A stretch of 64,000 bases of DNA, from NCBI RefSeq assembly GCF_024220585.1, contig NZ_JAMXKF010000012.1:428-64427 (forward strand), given 5' to 3'. The notes beneath the pieces were generated by a model. That model made no database searches. It was not told where the DNA came from and saw nothing but the letters and a program-made list of their open reading frames with translations. This document shows, one piece after another, positions 36,901 through 45,127 of this stretch (its first letter is position 1; each line of letters opens with the position of its first letter). The translations under genes and the position numbers were made by a program. The DNA comes from Dyadobacter diqingensis (GTDB taxonomy: Bacteria > Bacteroidota > Bacteroidia > Cytophagales > Spirosomataceae).

Positions 36901-37938
36901 TTATTCAGCCAGCAATATTACATTGTCTTTTTTGATCACTTTTAAGTCAAATAAATTGGCGATGTTGCTGATCAGCATATCTCCGTTCCCTTCTTTTAAG
37001 GGAATGGAACCCGAGACTTCCCGTGCCAAAAGTTTTTGGTTTTCAACTTTTACGACCACGCCATAACTCTCTTCAAGTTTTTGCAGCATTTCATTCAGTG
37101 AGGTGGCGTCCAGTATCCATTTCCCCAAAATCCAGCCATAATACAATTCGGGATTAACCCTTGATCTCTTAACCTTATTGGTATTGCTTTCCTGCGCGGT
37201 AACTTCAACCAGATCTCCCGGTTTAAGATAAATATCCTCTTCCTCGATTTTTTCAGGTAATGTCAGTTTTATTTTCCCGGATTTTAATGAAATAAGACTT
37301 TTGTCTCCCCTTTCAGAAATATCGAACTCGGTGCCTAATACTTCCACCGTTTTGTTATTTGACAAATGAACCAGAAACCGGCCGTTGTTCCTTAAGTGTG
37401 TGATCTCAAAAAATGCCTCGCCTTTCAACCAGACCTCTCGTGTTCTCTGGTCATTCCACGATTTGGAATATGTCAGACTACTATTTCCGTTGAGGGTAAT
37501 TTTCGAATTGTCAGGCAACACCAAATGTTTGATCTGACCATAACGTGTTGAATTTTCTATCAGCCTGTCATATTTCCACAAGTAAAGTGCAAAAGCCAAT
37601 ACGACGAAAATAAAACCGGCCGCTGTAACACGGTACCAGCCTTCAAGCGTCTTAATCCTGCCCGACTTATACTCCTGCAAACTTTTAACCGGATCTGTAT
37701 TGGTACTTCGTAAATCCTGGCGAATCCTTTCTGACATTGTCCGCCACACTTCATTTCGCGACAGGCAAAGTTCTATAAACAGTTTTTCGTCCTGGTCTTC
37801 AACTTCCCCAATCCAGATCATCGCCTGTTGTGTGTTCAGGATATCACTTCTCAGCCAATTCTCAACCAAAGTGTCATCTTCGGGCAAGCACTGATCTTTG
37901 AAATACAGCATCACTAACTCTTTGGTCACTCCTGTCAT
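36901..37938 (-). CDS. FecR-like anti-sigma factor
   Basis: From ATG 37938 (MTGVTKELVMLYFKDQCLP) the protein has 345 residues: a cytoplasmic N-terminal anti-sigma part (1-100), one membrane helix (about 104-121, VTAAGFIFVVLAFALYLW), a periplasmic FecR domain (IKHLVLPDNSKITLNGNSSL, EVLGTEFDI) and a C-terminal DUF4974 (STN-like) domain (LDATSLNEMLQKLEESYGV). Ligand binding to the STN-bearing transporter downstream is expected to relay through FecR and release an ECF sigma factor. No sigma gene is adjacent; the ECF gene at 26490-27050 is the only candidate in the window. The susC start is about 210 bp downstream. Confidence 0.95.
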   Translation of the reverse strand: MTGVTKELVMLYFKDQCLPEDDTLVENWLRSDILNTQQAMIWIGEVEDQDEKLFIELCLSRNEVWRTMSERIRQDLRSTNTDPVKSLQEYKSGRIKTLEGWYRVTAAGFIFVVLAFALYLWKYDRLIENSTRYGQIKHLVLPDNSKITLNGNSSLTYSKSWNDQRTREVWLKGEAFFEITHLRNNGRFLVHLSNNKTVEVLGTEFDISERGDKSLISLKSGKIKLTLPEKIEEEDIYLKPGDLVEVTAQESNTNKVKRSRVNPELYYGWILGKWILDATSLNEMLQKLEESYGVVVKVENQKLLAREVSGSIPLKEGNGDMLISNIANLFDLKVIKKDNVILLAE

Positions 37939-38112
37939 CTTATCTGTATGATAATAAGCTGCACACAATTTATTTTCTTTGGCTAATCTATAAGTATTGA
38001 GTCAGTTTATTTCGCCATACCCTTATTAGACTTTCATTTTATTTTAAAAAAAATATATGAAACGATTGGGCGCCTGTGAAGAGATGGATAAAAAAACAAA
38101 TATTCACACAAG

Positions 38113-38151
38113 AAAAATGCCCGATGAAACTGGTTTCACCGGGCATTTTTT
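38113..38151 (-). terminator. Rho-independent terminator
   Basis: AAAAATGCCCG...GAAAC, a short loop, GTTTC...CGGGCATTTTTT forms a long stem with A- and T-runs on both sides. It follows the lipoprotein gene on the minus strand and isolates it from fecR. Confidence 0.9.
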
Positions 38152-38167
38152 AATGTATTTACAGAAA

Positions 38168-38644
38168 TTACTTTTTCTTGAATTCCAGATAATCTTCTCC
38201 TGAGCCGCTGGTTGTGGTATTGGCCCACTTCAAAGTAACATTCAACTGAACGACACCGGAAGTGTTCGTCACTTTTGCGACAACACCGCTAAGTTTTTGT
38301 TTGAGAACGTCTCCACCTGTTCGTGTAACATCGACCACTTCGTCAATTGTAAAGCTATCCTCCGCAGTCACCTTTGCTTCCTGGATTTTCCTAATCTGAA
38401 TGTCGGTAATTACTGTTCCGGATACCGACACCTTGATACTCTTTGTATAATTAATTGCTAAAACATTTTTGTTCGTATTGGTAATTTCCCAGTCCTGAAC
38501 CGTCGTGGTACCACCGTCAACAGTAGTAGTAGAATAAGTTCCCACAAATGCCGGTGCGTAATCCGGTTCCACAGGCGCATCCTTTTCCTTATCCTTGCAT
38601 GCAACAAGCAAAACAACGAGACACAAAACGATTAATTTTCTCAT
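38168..38644 (-). CDS. Small secreted lipoprotein, hypothetical
   Basis: From ATG 38644 the 158-aa protein begins with a lipoprotein signal (LVVLLVACKDKEKD, C16). The rest is beta-rich and full of T, V and S (FVGTYSTTTVDGG, VLAINYTKSIKVSVSGTVIT), with a charged end (LEFKKK). A -7 box TACATTTG lies at 38682-38675 on the minus strand; it is 31 bp before this ATG and inside the longer frame that starts at 38689, which supports the shorter start. I recognise no named family. Confidence 0.75.
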   Translation of the reverse strand: MRKLIVLCLVVLLVACKDKEKDAPVEPDYAPAFVGTYSTTTVDGGTTTVQDWEITNTNKNVLAINYTKSIKVSVSGTVITDIQIRKIQEAKVTAEDSFTIDEVVDVTRTGGDVLKQKLSGVVAKVTNTSGVVQLNVTLKWANTTTSGSGEDYLEFKKK

Positions 38645-38674
38645 GCTTAAATTTAAAATGAAAGTTTGATGATG

Positions 38675-38682
38675 CAAATGTA
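38675..38682 (-). promoter_or_regulatory. -7 promoter box of the lipoprotein gene
   Basis: TACATTTG on the minus strand matches TAnnTTTG. No exact TTTG is seen 19-21 bp further upstream, so only half the consensus is present. Confidence 0.5.
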
Positions 38683-38778
38683 AAAACACATTGAATATAT
38701 TCCATTTATAACGGAAATAATATCAGAATTGCATAACCGCGTTAATATTTTTAATTGTTTAAAACTTTAATTTTCGGA

Positions 38779-39732
38779 TCAGAAGGGTAATTTCCCCAGA
38801 TCAACATTGCCTCCGGAAATAATTACACCTATTTTTTTACCCTGAAATATCTCCTTATTTTTCAAAACCGCCGCCAATACCACCGCGCCGGATGGCTCAA
38901 CAACAATTTTCATCCGCTCCCACATCAGCCGCATGGCCGCAATAATTTCCTCGTCCGAAACTGTCAATATATCCTTTACATGTTTTCTTATTATTTCAAG
39001 ATTTTTAGGACCGAGTGGTGTCAGTAAGCCATCAGCAATGGTTTTTACAAAAGGTGCTTTCTCTACCTTGCCGCTTTTAAAGGAGAGTATCGCGTCGGCG
39101 GCACCTTCGGGTTCGCCTGCAAAAACCTCTGTTCCGGGCGAGAAATAATGTGCAGACAATGACGTTCCGCTCAAAAGACCACCTCCACCGACCGGCGCGA
39201 TGATCACATCTAGCTTAACGCCTGCATCTTCAATCAGCTCTTTGGCCGCAGTGCCTTGTCCGGCAATGACAGCGTAATTGTTAAAAGGGTGAACGAAAGC
39301 TGCACCCGTTTTTTCGACGATCTTATCCACTGCATTCTGGCGATCTTCTGGTGTATTCGGGCAAAATGTAATCTGGGCACCATAACTCTCCACTCCCTGC
39401 ACTTTCACCTTTGCTGAGTTATCCGGCATCACAATGTATGCTTTGGCTCCCACTTTTGCTGCTGCGAAAGATATTGCCTGGGCATGGTTGCCCGATGAAT
39501 GTGTCGTCACACCATTTTTCAATTGCTCTTCCGACAGCGACAAAACTGCGTTCAAACCGCCTCTCGCCTTAAATGCTCCAATCTTTTGGAAATTTTCACA
39601 TTTGAAAAACAGCTCTGCTCCTGATAGTTGATTTATAAATTGTGAGGTCAGAATAGGCGTTCTGTGAATATATGGAGTAATAAGGGTGTGCGCTTTTTCA
39701 ATAACCTCCTTATCGGGAATACTTTCGCTCAT
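38779..39732 (-). CDS. PLP-dependent threonine/serine dehydratase
   Basis: The 317-aa fold-type II PLP enzyme has the cofactor lysine K55 in ENFQKIGAFKARGG, SSGNHAQAISFAA (about 79-91) and the phosphate-binding glycine loop VGGGGLLSG (about 176-184). It lacks the C-terminal regulatory domain of biosynthetic threonine deaminase IlvA, which fits the shorter catabolic dehydratases or the closely related serine racemases and hydroxyaspartate ammonia-lyases. It deaminates threonine or serine to 2-oxobutyrate or pyruvate in the cytoplasm. The exact substrate is not certain. It stands alone, divergent from the acyl-CoA ligase gene. Confidence 0.9.
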   Translation of the reverse strand: MSESIPDKEVIEKAHTLITPYIHRTPILTSQFINQLSGAELFFKCENFQKIGAFKARGGLNAVLSLSEEQLKNGVTTHSSGNHAQAISFAAAKVGAKAYIVMPDNSAKVKVQGVESYGAQITFCPNTPEDRQNAVDKIVEKTGAAFVHPFNNYAVIAGQGTAAKELIEDAGVKLDVIIAPVGGGGLLSGTSLSAHYFSPGTEVFAGEPEGAADAILSFKSGKVEKAPFVKTIADGLLTPLGPKNLEIIRKHVKDILTVSDEEIIAAMRLMWERMKIVVEPSGAVVLAAVLKNKEIFQGKKIGVIISGGNVDLGKLPF

Positions 39733-39888
39733 GATATAATTAATATTACGTTTTTTCTTTTATTTTTACAATTATCAACAATTTCTGAACCCAGATTTTA
39801 CAACATACAAAAATCCGGTTTCCCAATCTATTTTTCCTGAACCAATAAACCAGCGAGTCAGAATTACAGCCTTAAAAGTACCACAATT

Positions 39889-41562
39889 ATGATTCAAACC
39901 AGATTAATACCCAGAACTCCGTCTGCATACGATCCTCCGTTACTGATAAAATCTTTGCTGGCACAAACCTTCAAGTACAATCCGCAGCGGGAGATCATTT
40001 ATCGGAATCTTTTCCGGATGGATTATTTTGAGTTTAATCGCCGTGTACGCAGACTCGGAAATCTGTTGGCGGCGTCGGGGATAAAACCAGGAGATATGGT
40101 CGGTGTGATGGATTGGGACAGCCACCGGTATCTGGAATGTTTTTTTGGGATTCCTTCCTATGGTGCTATCCTGCATACGATCAACGTCAGACTTTCTCCT
40201 GCCCAGATTTTGTATACGATCAATCACGCGGAGGATCAAATCATACTCATTCATGAAGATTTCGTTCCGATCATCGAAGCAATAAAAGATCAGATTACGA
40301 CTGTAAAAAAATATATCATCATCAGCGACAAGGTGTATGCTGATTCCAAAGGAGAAGTGATTAAACCTTCATTTGAAATTGCCGGTGAATACGAATCTCT
40401 GCTGTCTCAGCAAAGTGATGTTTTCGAATTCCCAGACTTCGATGAAAATACATGGGCGACCAGCTTTTATACAACCGGTACCACCGGCGAACCCAAGGGA
40501 GTTTATTTCTCCCACCGACAGCTGTTTATGCACACCATGGGACTGATCTCTTATTTTTGCGGATACCGGGCACTGCCTTTTACAGACCAGGATGTCTATA
40601 TGCCGCTTACGCCGCTGTTCCATGTCCATGCATGGGGTTTTCCCTTCGTAGCCACCATGCTCAATAACAAGCAGGTATATCCTGGCAGATACGAACCCGA
40701 TATGCTGGCTGGCCTGCTGAAAGAACATAAAGTAACGCTATCGCATTGTGTACCAACTATTTTAAATATGGTTATTAACTGCGAAGCTGCTAAACAGACA
40801 GATTTGTCTAAATGGAAAGTTCTGATAGGCGGTTCGGCCCTGACGGTTGGTTTGGCAAAAGCCGCAAACGCGATGGGCATTACAGTTTCGGCGGGTTATG
40901 GCATGTCTGAAACGGCACCCGTTTTAGCCGTGGCTTATCTGGATGAAAAGCAACAGCATCTTTCACAGGAAGAAGCGCTGAGTTTTCGAATCAAAGCCGG
41001 TCGCGTTTCGCCATTTTCAGAATTACGAATTATTGATGAAGATGGAAATTTTCTGCCGCACGATGGAAAATCGGTCGGTGAAATCGTTGGCCGAAGCCCG
41101 TGGATGACGCAGGGGTATTTTAAAGATCCTGAAAACTCAGAAAAACTTTGGCGTAACGGTTGGTTACATACGGGAGACGTCGGATCTATTGATGAACAAT
41201 ATTATCTTACGATTTCAGACCGGGTGAAGGATGTTATCAAAACCGGTGGCGAGTGGGTTTCTTCTCTGGATATTGAAAATTTGCTATCGCAGATTGAAGG
41301 CGTCGGCGAGGTTGCTGTGGTAGGTTTACCAGACGTTCGCTGGGGAGAGCGTCCGCACGCACTGGTCGTACCGAAAACCGATTTTCAGGCATCGCTGACA
41401 TCGGAGTTTATCCGGTCGCAATTACAAAAGGGTGTTGAAGCCGGCAAGATCAATAAATGGTATGTTCCGGATCAGATTCATCTGGTAAAAGAAATACCCA
41501 AAACCAGTGTTGGAAAAATTGATAAAAAAAAGATACGTAAGGAGTTAAGTGAGAAAGTTTAG
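39889..41562 (+). CDS. AMP-dependent acyl-CoA synthetase (fatty-acid CoA ligase family)
   Basis: The 557-aa enzyme has the AMP-binding P-loop SFYTTGTTGEPKG (about 188-200), the A5 motif AGYGMSETAPV (about 339-349), GWLHTGDVG (about 424-432), the hinge KDVIKTGGEWVSS (about 446-458) and the C-terminal catalytic lysine in PKTSVGKIDKKKI. It activates a carboxylic acid as an acyl-adenylate and then CoA thioester. Motifs and length fit medium/long-chain ligases such as AlkK or FadD3-like enzymes; the chain length cannot be fixed. It is monocistronic, with a terminator 25-60 bp after the stop. Confidence 0.93.
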   Translation: MIQTRLIPRTPSAYDPPLLIKSLLAQTFKYNPQREIIYRNLFRMDYFEFNRRVRRLGNLLAASGIKPGDMVGVMDWDSHRYLECFFGIPSYGAILHTINVRLSPAQILYTINHAEDQIILIHEDFVPIIEAIKDQITTVKKYIIISDKVYADSKGEVIKPSFEIAGEYESLLSQQSDVFEFPDFDENTWATSFYTTGTTGEPKGVYFSHRQLFMHTMGLISYFCGYRALPFTDQDVYMPLTPLFHVHAWGFPFVATMLNNKQVYPGRYEPDMLAGLLKEHKVTLSHCVPTILNMVINCEAAKQTDLSKWKVLIGGSALTVGLAKAANAMGITVSAGYGMSETAPVLAVAYLDEKQQHLSQEEALSFRIKAGRVSPFSELRIIDEDGNFLPHDGKSVGEIVGRSPWMTQGYFKDPENSEKLWRNGWLHTGDVGSIDEQYYLTISDRVKDVIKTGGEWVSSLDIENLLSQIEGVGEVAVVGLPDVRWGERPHALVVPKTDFQASLTSEFIRSQLQKGVEAGKINKWYVPDQIHLVKEIPKTSVGKIDKKKIRKELSEKV

Positions 41563-41585
41563 CGGAGCAGATCCGCAGCAGAAAT

Positions 41586-41641
41586 CGGAGCGCCCAGGGA
41601 AGTCAAGACTGGGCGTCTCCGTTTTGAAAACTTGACTTCCC
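41586..41641. terminator. Two overlapping terminator hairpins
   Basis: CGGAGCGCCCAG (41586-41597) pairs with CTGGGCGTCTCCG (41609-41621) with one bulge and is followed by TTTT, a terminator for the ligase gene. GGGAAGTCAAG (41597-41607) pairs perfectly with CTTGACTTCCC (41631-41641). The two stems share bases, so only one can form at a time. Confidence 0.7.
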
Positions 41642-41681
41642 TTATTCTACCCGCATATTCTTAATTTTTCATTCCTCATTC

Positions 41682-42977
41682 TTAATTGCCAATCGACTGA
41701 TAGACCAGGACTTTAAATTTGTCCTGCATCTCACCCCAAACCGTATTAGGATATTTCTGAGTCATCAGCAAAGCGACAACTTTGTTTTCCGGATCAGCCC
41801 AGTATGTCGTCCCGAAAATTCCGCCCCATTCGAAAACATTTTCCGGAACAGGAATACGTGCCGCTTCTCTTTCAGAAGCAATAGAAAATCCAAGCCCAAA
41901 TTTGTTCCTTCCCTGATTCAAATCTCCGATCTGATTACGTGTCATCAAATGAACCACAGCCGGGCTCAGAATGCGCTTTCCGTTATATTGCCCACCGTTT
42001 AGCAATGTTTGCAAAAAGATAGCATAGTCATAAGCGGTGGAAGTAAGCCCAGCGCCGCCAGCATAAAATGTGCCGTTTTGTTTGGGATATTCTCCCGAAA
42101 AACCCTTTCCGTTTTCTGACTTTATCGTTTTACCTTCCTTATCTTGTGTATACAATGTAGCCAACCTGTTAAACTTATTTTCAGGCAGATAAAAATAGGT
42201 ATCTTTCATGCCCAGTGGTTCAAAAATCCGTTCTTTCATAAAGTCATTCAGCGATTTGCCGGATAAGACTTCTACCAGATAACCCAGCACATCGGTGTTC
42301 AGACCGTAGGTAAATCTTTCACCCGGCTCATGGATCAGCGGCATTTTACCTAACCTGTTCATGGCGTCCGAAAGTTTATAGTGAGGCGTTCCGATTCCGC
42401 TCGGAATATCATTTTTCGCATAAATCGCTTTGGCTTCTTTCGAACCGATTCCTGCATAACTGATACCGGAAGTATGGGTTAGAAGGTCCCGGACAGTAAT
42501 TTCACGTTTGGCAGGTTTCACCGTATAACTTGAATCTGCCTCATTGAATTTATCGAGTATCTGCGGATTTTTGAAAGCCGGGATATACTTAGAAACCGGA
42601 TCGTCGAGCAAAAATTTTCCTTCTTCAAAAAGAATCATGACCGCAGTGCTTGTGATTGCTTTGGTCTGTGACGCGATACGAAAAATAGCATCCTTTTTCA
42701 AAGGCGTTTTCGCGTCAACGTCGTCCAGACCAATACCTTTATGATAAACGATCTTACCATTTTTGATCACGAGCGCAACTGCGCCGGCAATATGTTGTTT
42801 GTCAATATAATCCTGTAAAACCTTGTCAATTCTTTTAAGCCTGTCGCTGCTTATCCCGACACTTTCCGGAGATGAATCAACAAGCGGCTGGGCAAAGAGC
42901 AGCCGCGACGAAAACACAAGCAGCAAAGCCATCATTCTAACAGCATTCCACTTTGAAAAATACAAAATCCGGGACAT
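41682..42977 (-). CDS. Serine hydrolase of the beta-lactamase class C family
   Basis: The 431-aa exported protein has a signal peptide (about 1-29, ending LLFAQ), the catalytic SxxK motif in RIASQTKAITS (about residue 102) and the second motif region YGLNTDVLGYLVEVLSG. C-terminal blocks include GGAGLTSTAYDYAIFLQTLL and FGLGFSIA. It belongs to the esterase, D-aminopeptidase and PBP4*-like serine hydrolases in Pfam beta-lactamase. It probably acts on esters or cell-wall peptides in the periplasm; true beta-lactamase activity cannot be assumed. Monocistronic. Confidence 0.9.
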   Translation of the reverse strand: MSRILYFSKWNAVRMMALLLVFSSRLLFAQPLVDSSPESVGISSDRLKRIDKVLQDYIDKQHIAGAVALVIKNGKIVYHKGIGLDDVDAKTPLKKDAIFRIASQTKAITSTAVMILFEEGKFLLDDPVSKYIPAFKNPQILDKFNEADSSYTVKPAKREITVRDLLTHTSGISYAGIGSKEAKAIYAKNDIPSGIGTPHYKLSDAMNRLGKMPLIHEPGERFTYGLNTDVLGYLVEVLSGKSLNDFMKERIFEPLGMKDTYFYLPENKFNRLATLYTQDKEGKTIKSENGKGFSGEYPKQNGTFYAGGAGLTSTAYDYAIFLQTLLNGGQYNGKRILSPAVVHLMTRNQIGDLNQGRNKFGLGFSIASEREAARIPVPENVFEWGGIFGTTYWADPENKVVALLMTQKYPNTVWGEMQDKFKVLVYQSIGN

Positions 42978-43045
42978 AAACTGAGATTAAGATTAATTGA
43001 AAAGAATAGCAAAATAGAACAAAAAATCTAAAATCGACACAAAGA

Positions 43046-43072
43046 AAGCCCGTCAGACTGGCTGACGGGCTT
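43046..43072 (-). terminator. Rho-independent terminator of the OmpA-family gene
   Basis: AAGCCCGTCAG, a 5-base loop, CTGACGGGCTT, followed on the minus strand by TTCTTTGTG. It lies 24 bp after the stop. Confidence 0.85.
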
Positions 43073-43095
43073 CCATATTTTCAAAACCGGTTTTC

Positions 43096-43983
43096 TTATT
43101 TACCTGCGTTTGGTGTATACAGATTAAAGAACTGATCCAATTTCGGCGTAATGATAATTTCAGTACGACGGTTCAGGCTACGGTTAGCAGGAGAATCGTT
43201 TGCAACCTTAGGAAGATATTCTCCACGGCCACCAGCGATCAAACGAACCGGCTCAACTCCATATTTCTTTTGAAGTGTACGAGCCACAGACGTAGCACGC
43301 AATACGCTCAAATCCCAGTTATCAGAAACTTTATCAGTAGCGATAGGTACATTATCCGTGTGACCTTCGATCAAAATTTCGATTTCTTTGTAGTCGTTCA
43401 GAATTTTGGCAACTTTCGCAAGAACAGTTTCAGCCTGTGCATTGATTACAGAGCTTCCTGATTTGAAAAGCATTTTGTCAGAAAGAGAAACGTAAACCAC
43501 ACCTTTCTTCACTTCAATCTGAACATCCTCGTCACTAACATCTGCCAATGAACGTTTCAGGTTCAGCACAAGCGCCATGTTAAGAGAATCTTTACGTTGG
43601 ATGCTTGCGTTAAGGTCGCGAATCTGGCCACCTTGCACGTTCATCATTTCAAGAGATTTCTTGATGCTTTCAGAACCTTCTTTACTGATCACCGAAAGAT
43701 CAGACATACGGTCAAGAAGACTGTTGTTGTTTTTCTTTAGGAAGTCAACCTGATCTTCCAACTCTTTAAGTTTGTTATTTTTTGCAGTAAGCTCATCATT
43801 TTTAAGCTTAATGTCATTATTCAAACTTGCAGTTCTGCTGTCGCAATCGTTCAAATCTGCTCTTGCTTTATCAAGCTGGATTTGAATTTCATTTGCCTTG
43901 TTAACAGCGGCAGTCATTTTTTTCTTGCTTGCACACGAGCCCAGTACAAACAACATAGCAACGGCTAAGAGCGTTTTTTTCAT
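43096..43983 (-). CDS. OmpA family peptidoglycan-binding lipoprotein
   Basis: The 295-aa protein has a lipobox (FVLGSCASKKK, C17), a long coiled coil (about 22-125, rich in K, E, D, N and L), and a C-terminal OmpA domain (about 165-285) with LIEGHTDNVPI, SVLRATSVAR and SLNRRTEIII. The domain holds the aspartate and arginine that bind diaminopimelate in peptidoglycan. It links the outer membrane to the wall through the coiled coil. It is probably constitutive and abundant. A hairpin lies about 165 bp upstream of its start. Confidence 0.94.
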   Translation of the reverse strand: MKKTLLAVAMLFVLGSCASKKKMTAAVNKANEIQIQLDKARADLNDCDSRTASLNNDIKLKNDELTAKNNKLKELEDQVDFLKKNNNSLLDRMSDLSVISKEGSESIKKSLEMMNVQGGQIRDLNASIQRKDSLNMALVLNLKRSLADVSDEDVQIEVKKGVVYVSLSDKMLFKSGSSVINAQAETVLAKVAKILNDYKEIEILIEGHTDNVPIATDKVSDNWDLSVLRATSVARTLQKKYGVEPVRLIAGGRGEYLPKVANDSPANRSLNRRTEIIITPKLDQFFNLYTPNAGK

Positions 43984-44139
43984 AAGTTATCAGGGTTATA
44001 CTAAAAATAATACAATTTTAAGTTCGACATAGTTTATAGCAACGATATAAAGAAAATCGTGCCAGACCTCCTATTTCAATCCTTCATAAAGCACAGTATT
44101 ATTACTTACGATATCAAAAAAGGGCCATCCGATCCTTTA

Positions 44140-44223
44140 ATAAATAAAAAGCACTATCTCATTTTGAAAGAGATAATGCTGAGTATAGCAATCTGTTACA
44201 TTCACTTTCAGACCGCAAAGGTA
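44140..44223 (-). ncRNA. Candidate small RNA or leader with its own promoter box and terminator
   Basis: On the minus strand a TACCTTTG box (44223-44216) matches the TAnnTTTG -7 element. About 35 bp later comes a stem AGCATTATCTC / GAGATAGTGCT (44181-44150) with one G-U pair, followed by TTTTTATTTATT. A transcript starting near 44208 would be roughly 65 nt and end here. No clear -33 TTTG is seen. The hairpin may instead be only the terminator of the GLPGLI gene, whose stop is at 44302. The region 43984-44301 has no protein gene. Confidence 0.35.
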
Positions 44224-44301
44224 CAAAAACTATAAATTAATTCGTACTTAATAATATCTTTTTCTTTTGTTAATAAATCCTAATGAACCATCACTCAACC
44301 C

Positions 44302-45048
44302 CTAATATGGTAACGCCCAAAAAGGATTTCGGTGCGCTTTTATACTGTCCCTGATATGGGTAGATAACAATTGATCGTATTGCTGGTTATTGATCTTCTT
44401 GCCTTTCAGTTTTTTGGGCACGCCAATATCTTCCGTATTTGTTTTCATTTCTACTTTTTTCGCTGTGACCGTAATATCGCCGTCATTGACATCCAGTTCC
44501 AGGATCATCCCCGGAAGGCCGCCGTAAAGCTCCGGCCCGCCAGGCACGGGAAGGTTATCCGCAAACCAGGCCGTAATCTTCTGTCCTTTGATAGTGTCCT
44601 CAGTTACAGCCATCATACACATATAACCCGCAATTTCCTTGATTTTATTCATCACCTTCCATTTAGGCGACTTGATGGAATCTTCAACGATGTAAGTCTT
44701 GCCGAGCATTTCGATAACGTCGGTCTTTTTTTCACTTTGCTGGTCACGATATATTCTAAAATCCGTTTCATTCCACGACCAGCCTCCATCATTTTCCTGA
44801 TTTTTCGGGTAAGAATAGAACGTTTTATTTTCATTGAAATACAACTTCATATCCTTTTTATATTCGTCGTTTTTCCCCCAGGTCATTTTAAGCCTGTCCT
44901 TTTCTTCATTGCTCAAAAAAGTCAGTCTTGAATAAATTCTTGTCCAGTGATAAGTCTTTTCATAGGTAATTTCCCCCTCCATTTTCTGCGCCGAAACGGA
45001 AAGACAAACAGTACTTAATAATAGCAGTGTTACAACCAGTGATTTCAT
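44302..45048 (-). CDS. GLPGLI family protein
   Basis: The 248-aa exported protein has a signal peptide (1-20, ending VSA/QKMEGEITYEK) and the family signature GLPGMILELDV (about 183-193), with the usual blocks KTYIVEDS, WKVMNKIKEIAGYMCMMA and ITAWFADNLPVPGGPELYG. The family is confined to Bacteroidota and its function is unknown. It commonly follows an outer-membrane barrel gene with a carboxypeptidase-regulatory-like domain, as it does here, 80 bp after the barrel gene. Confidence 0.92.
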   Translation of the reverse strand: MKSLVVTLLLLSTVCLSVSAQKMEGEITYEKTYHWTRIYSRLTFLSNEEKDRLKMTWGKNDEYKKDMKLYFNENKTFYSYPKNQENDGGWSWNETDFRIYRDQQSEKKTDVIEMLGKTYIVEDSIKSPKWKVMNKIKEIAGYMCMMAVTEDTIKGQKITAWFADNLPVPGGPELYGGLPGMILELDVNDGDITVTAKKVEMKTNTEDIGVPKKLKGKKINNQQYDQLLSTHIRDSIKAHRNPFWALPY

Positions 45049-45081
45049 ATAAAATCCTATTTTAATTTATGGCTTTATAAA

Positions 45082-45118
45082 ACGGATCTCAGTTGCCCGA
45101 AAAGCAGCTGAGATCCGT
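45082..45118 (-). terminator. Hairpin between the barrel and GLPGLI genes
   Basis: ACGGATCTCAG / CTGAGATCCGT is a perfect 11-bp stem followed on the minus strand by TTTTAT. It would stop or attenuate transcription from the barrel gene before GLPGLI. Confidence 0.8.
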
Positions 45119-45127
45119 CGAACGATT

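Noticed and set aside
41682..42977. Calling the serine hydrolase an AmpC beta-lactamase
   Set aside because: SxxK is present, but the family is broad and the remaining motifs fit esterase or peptidase-like members; the nearby genes give no sign of antibiotic resistance.
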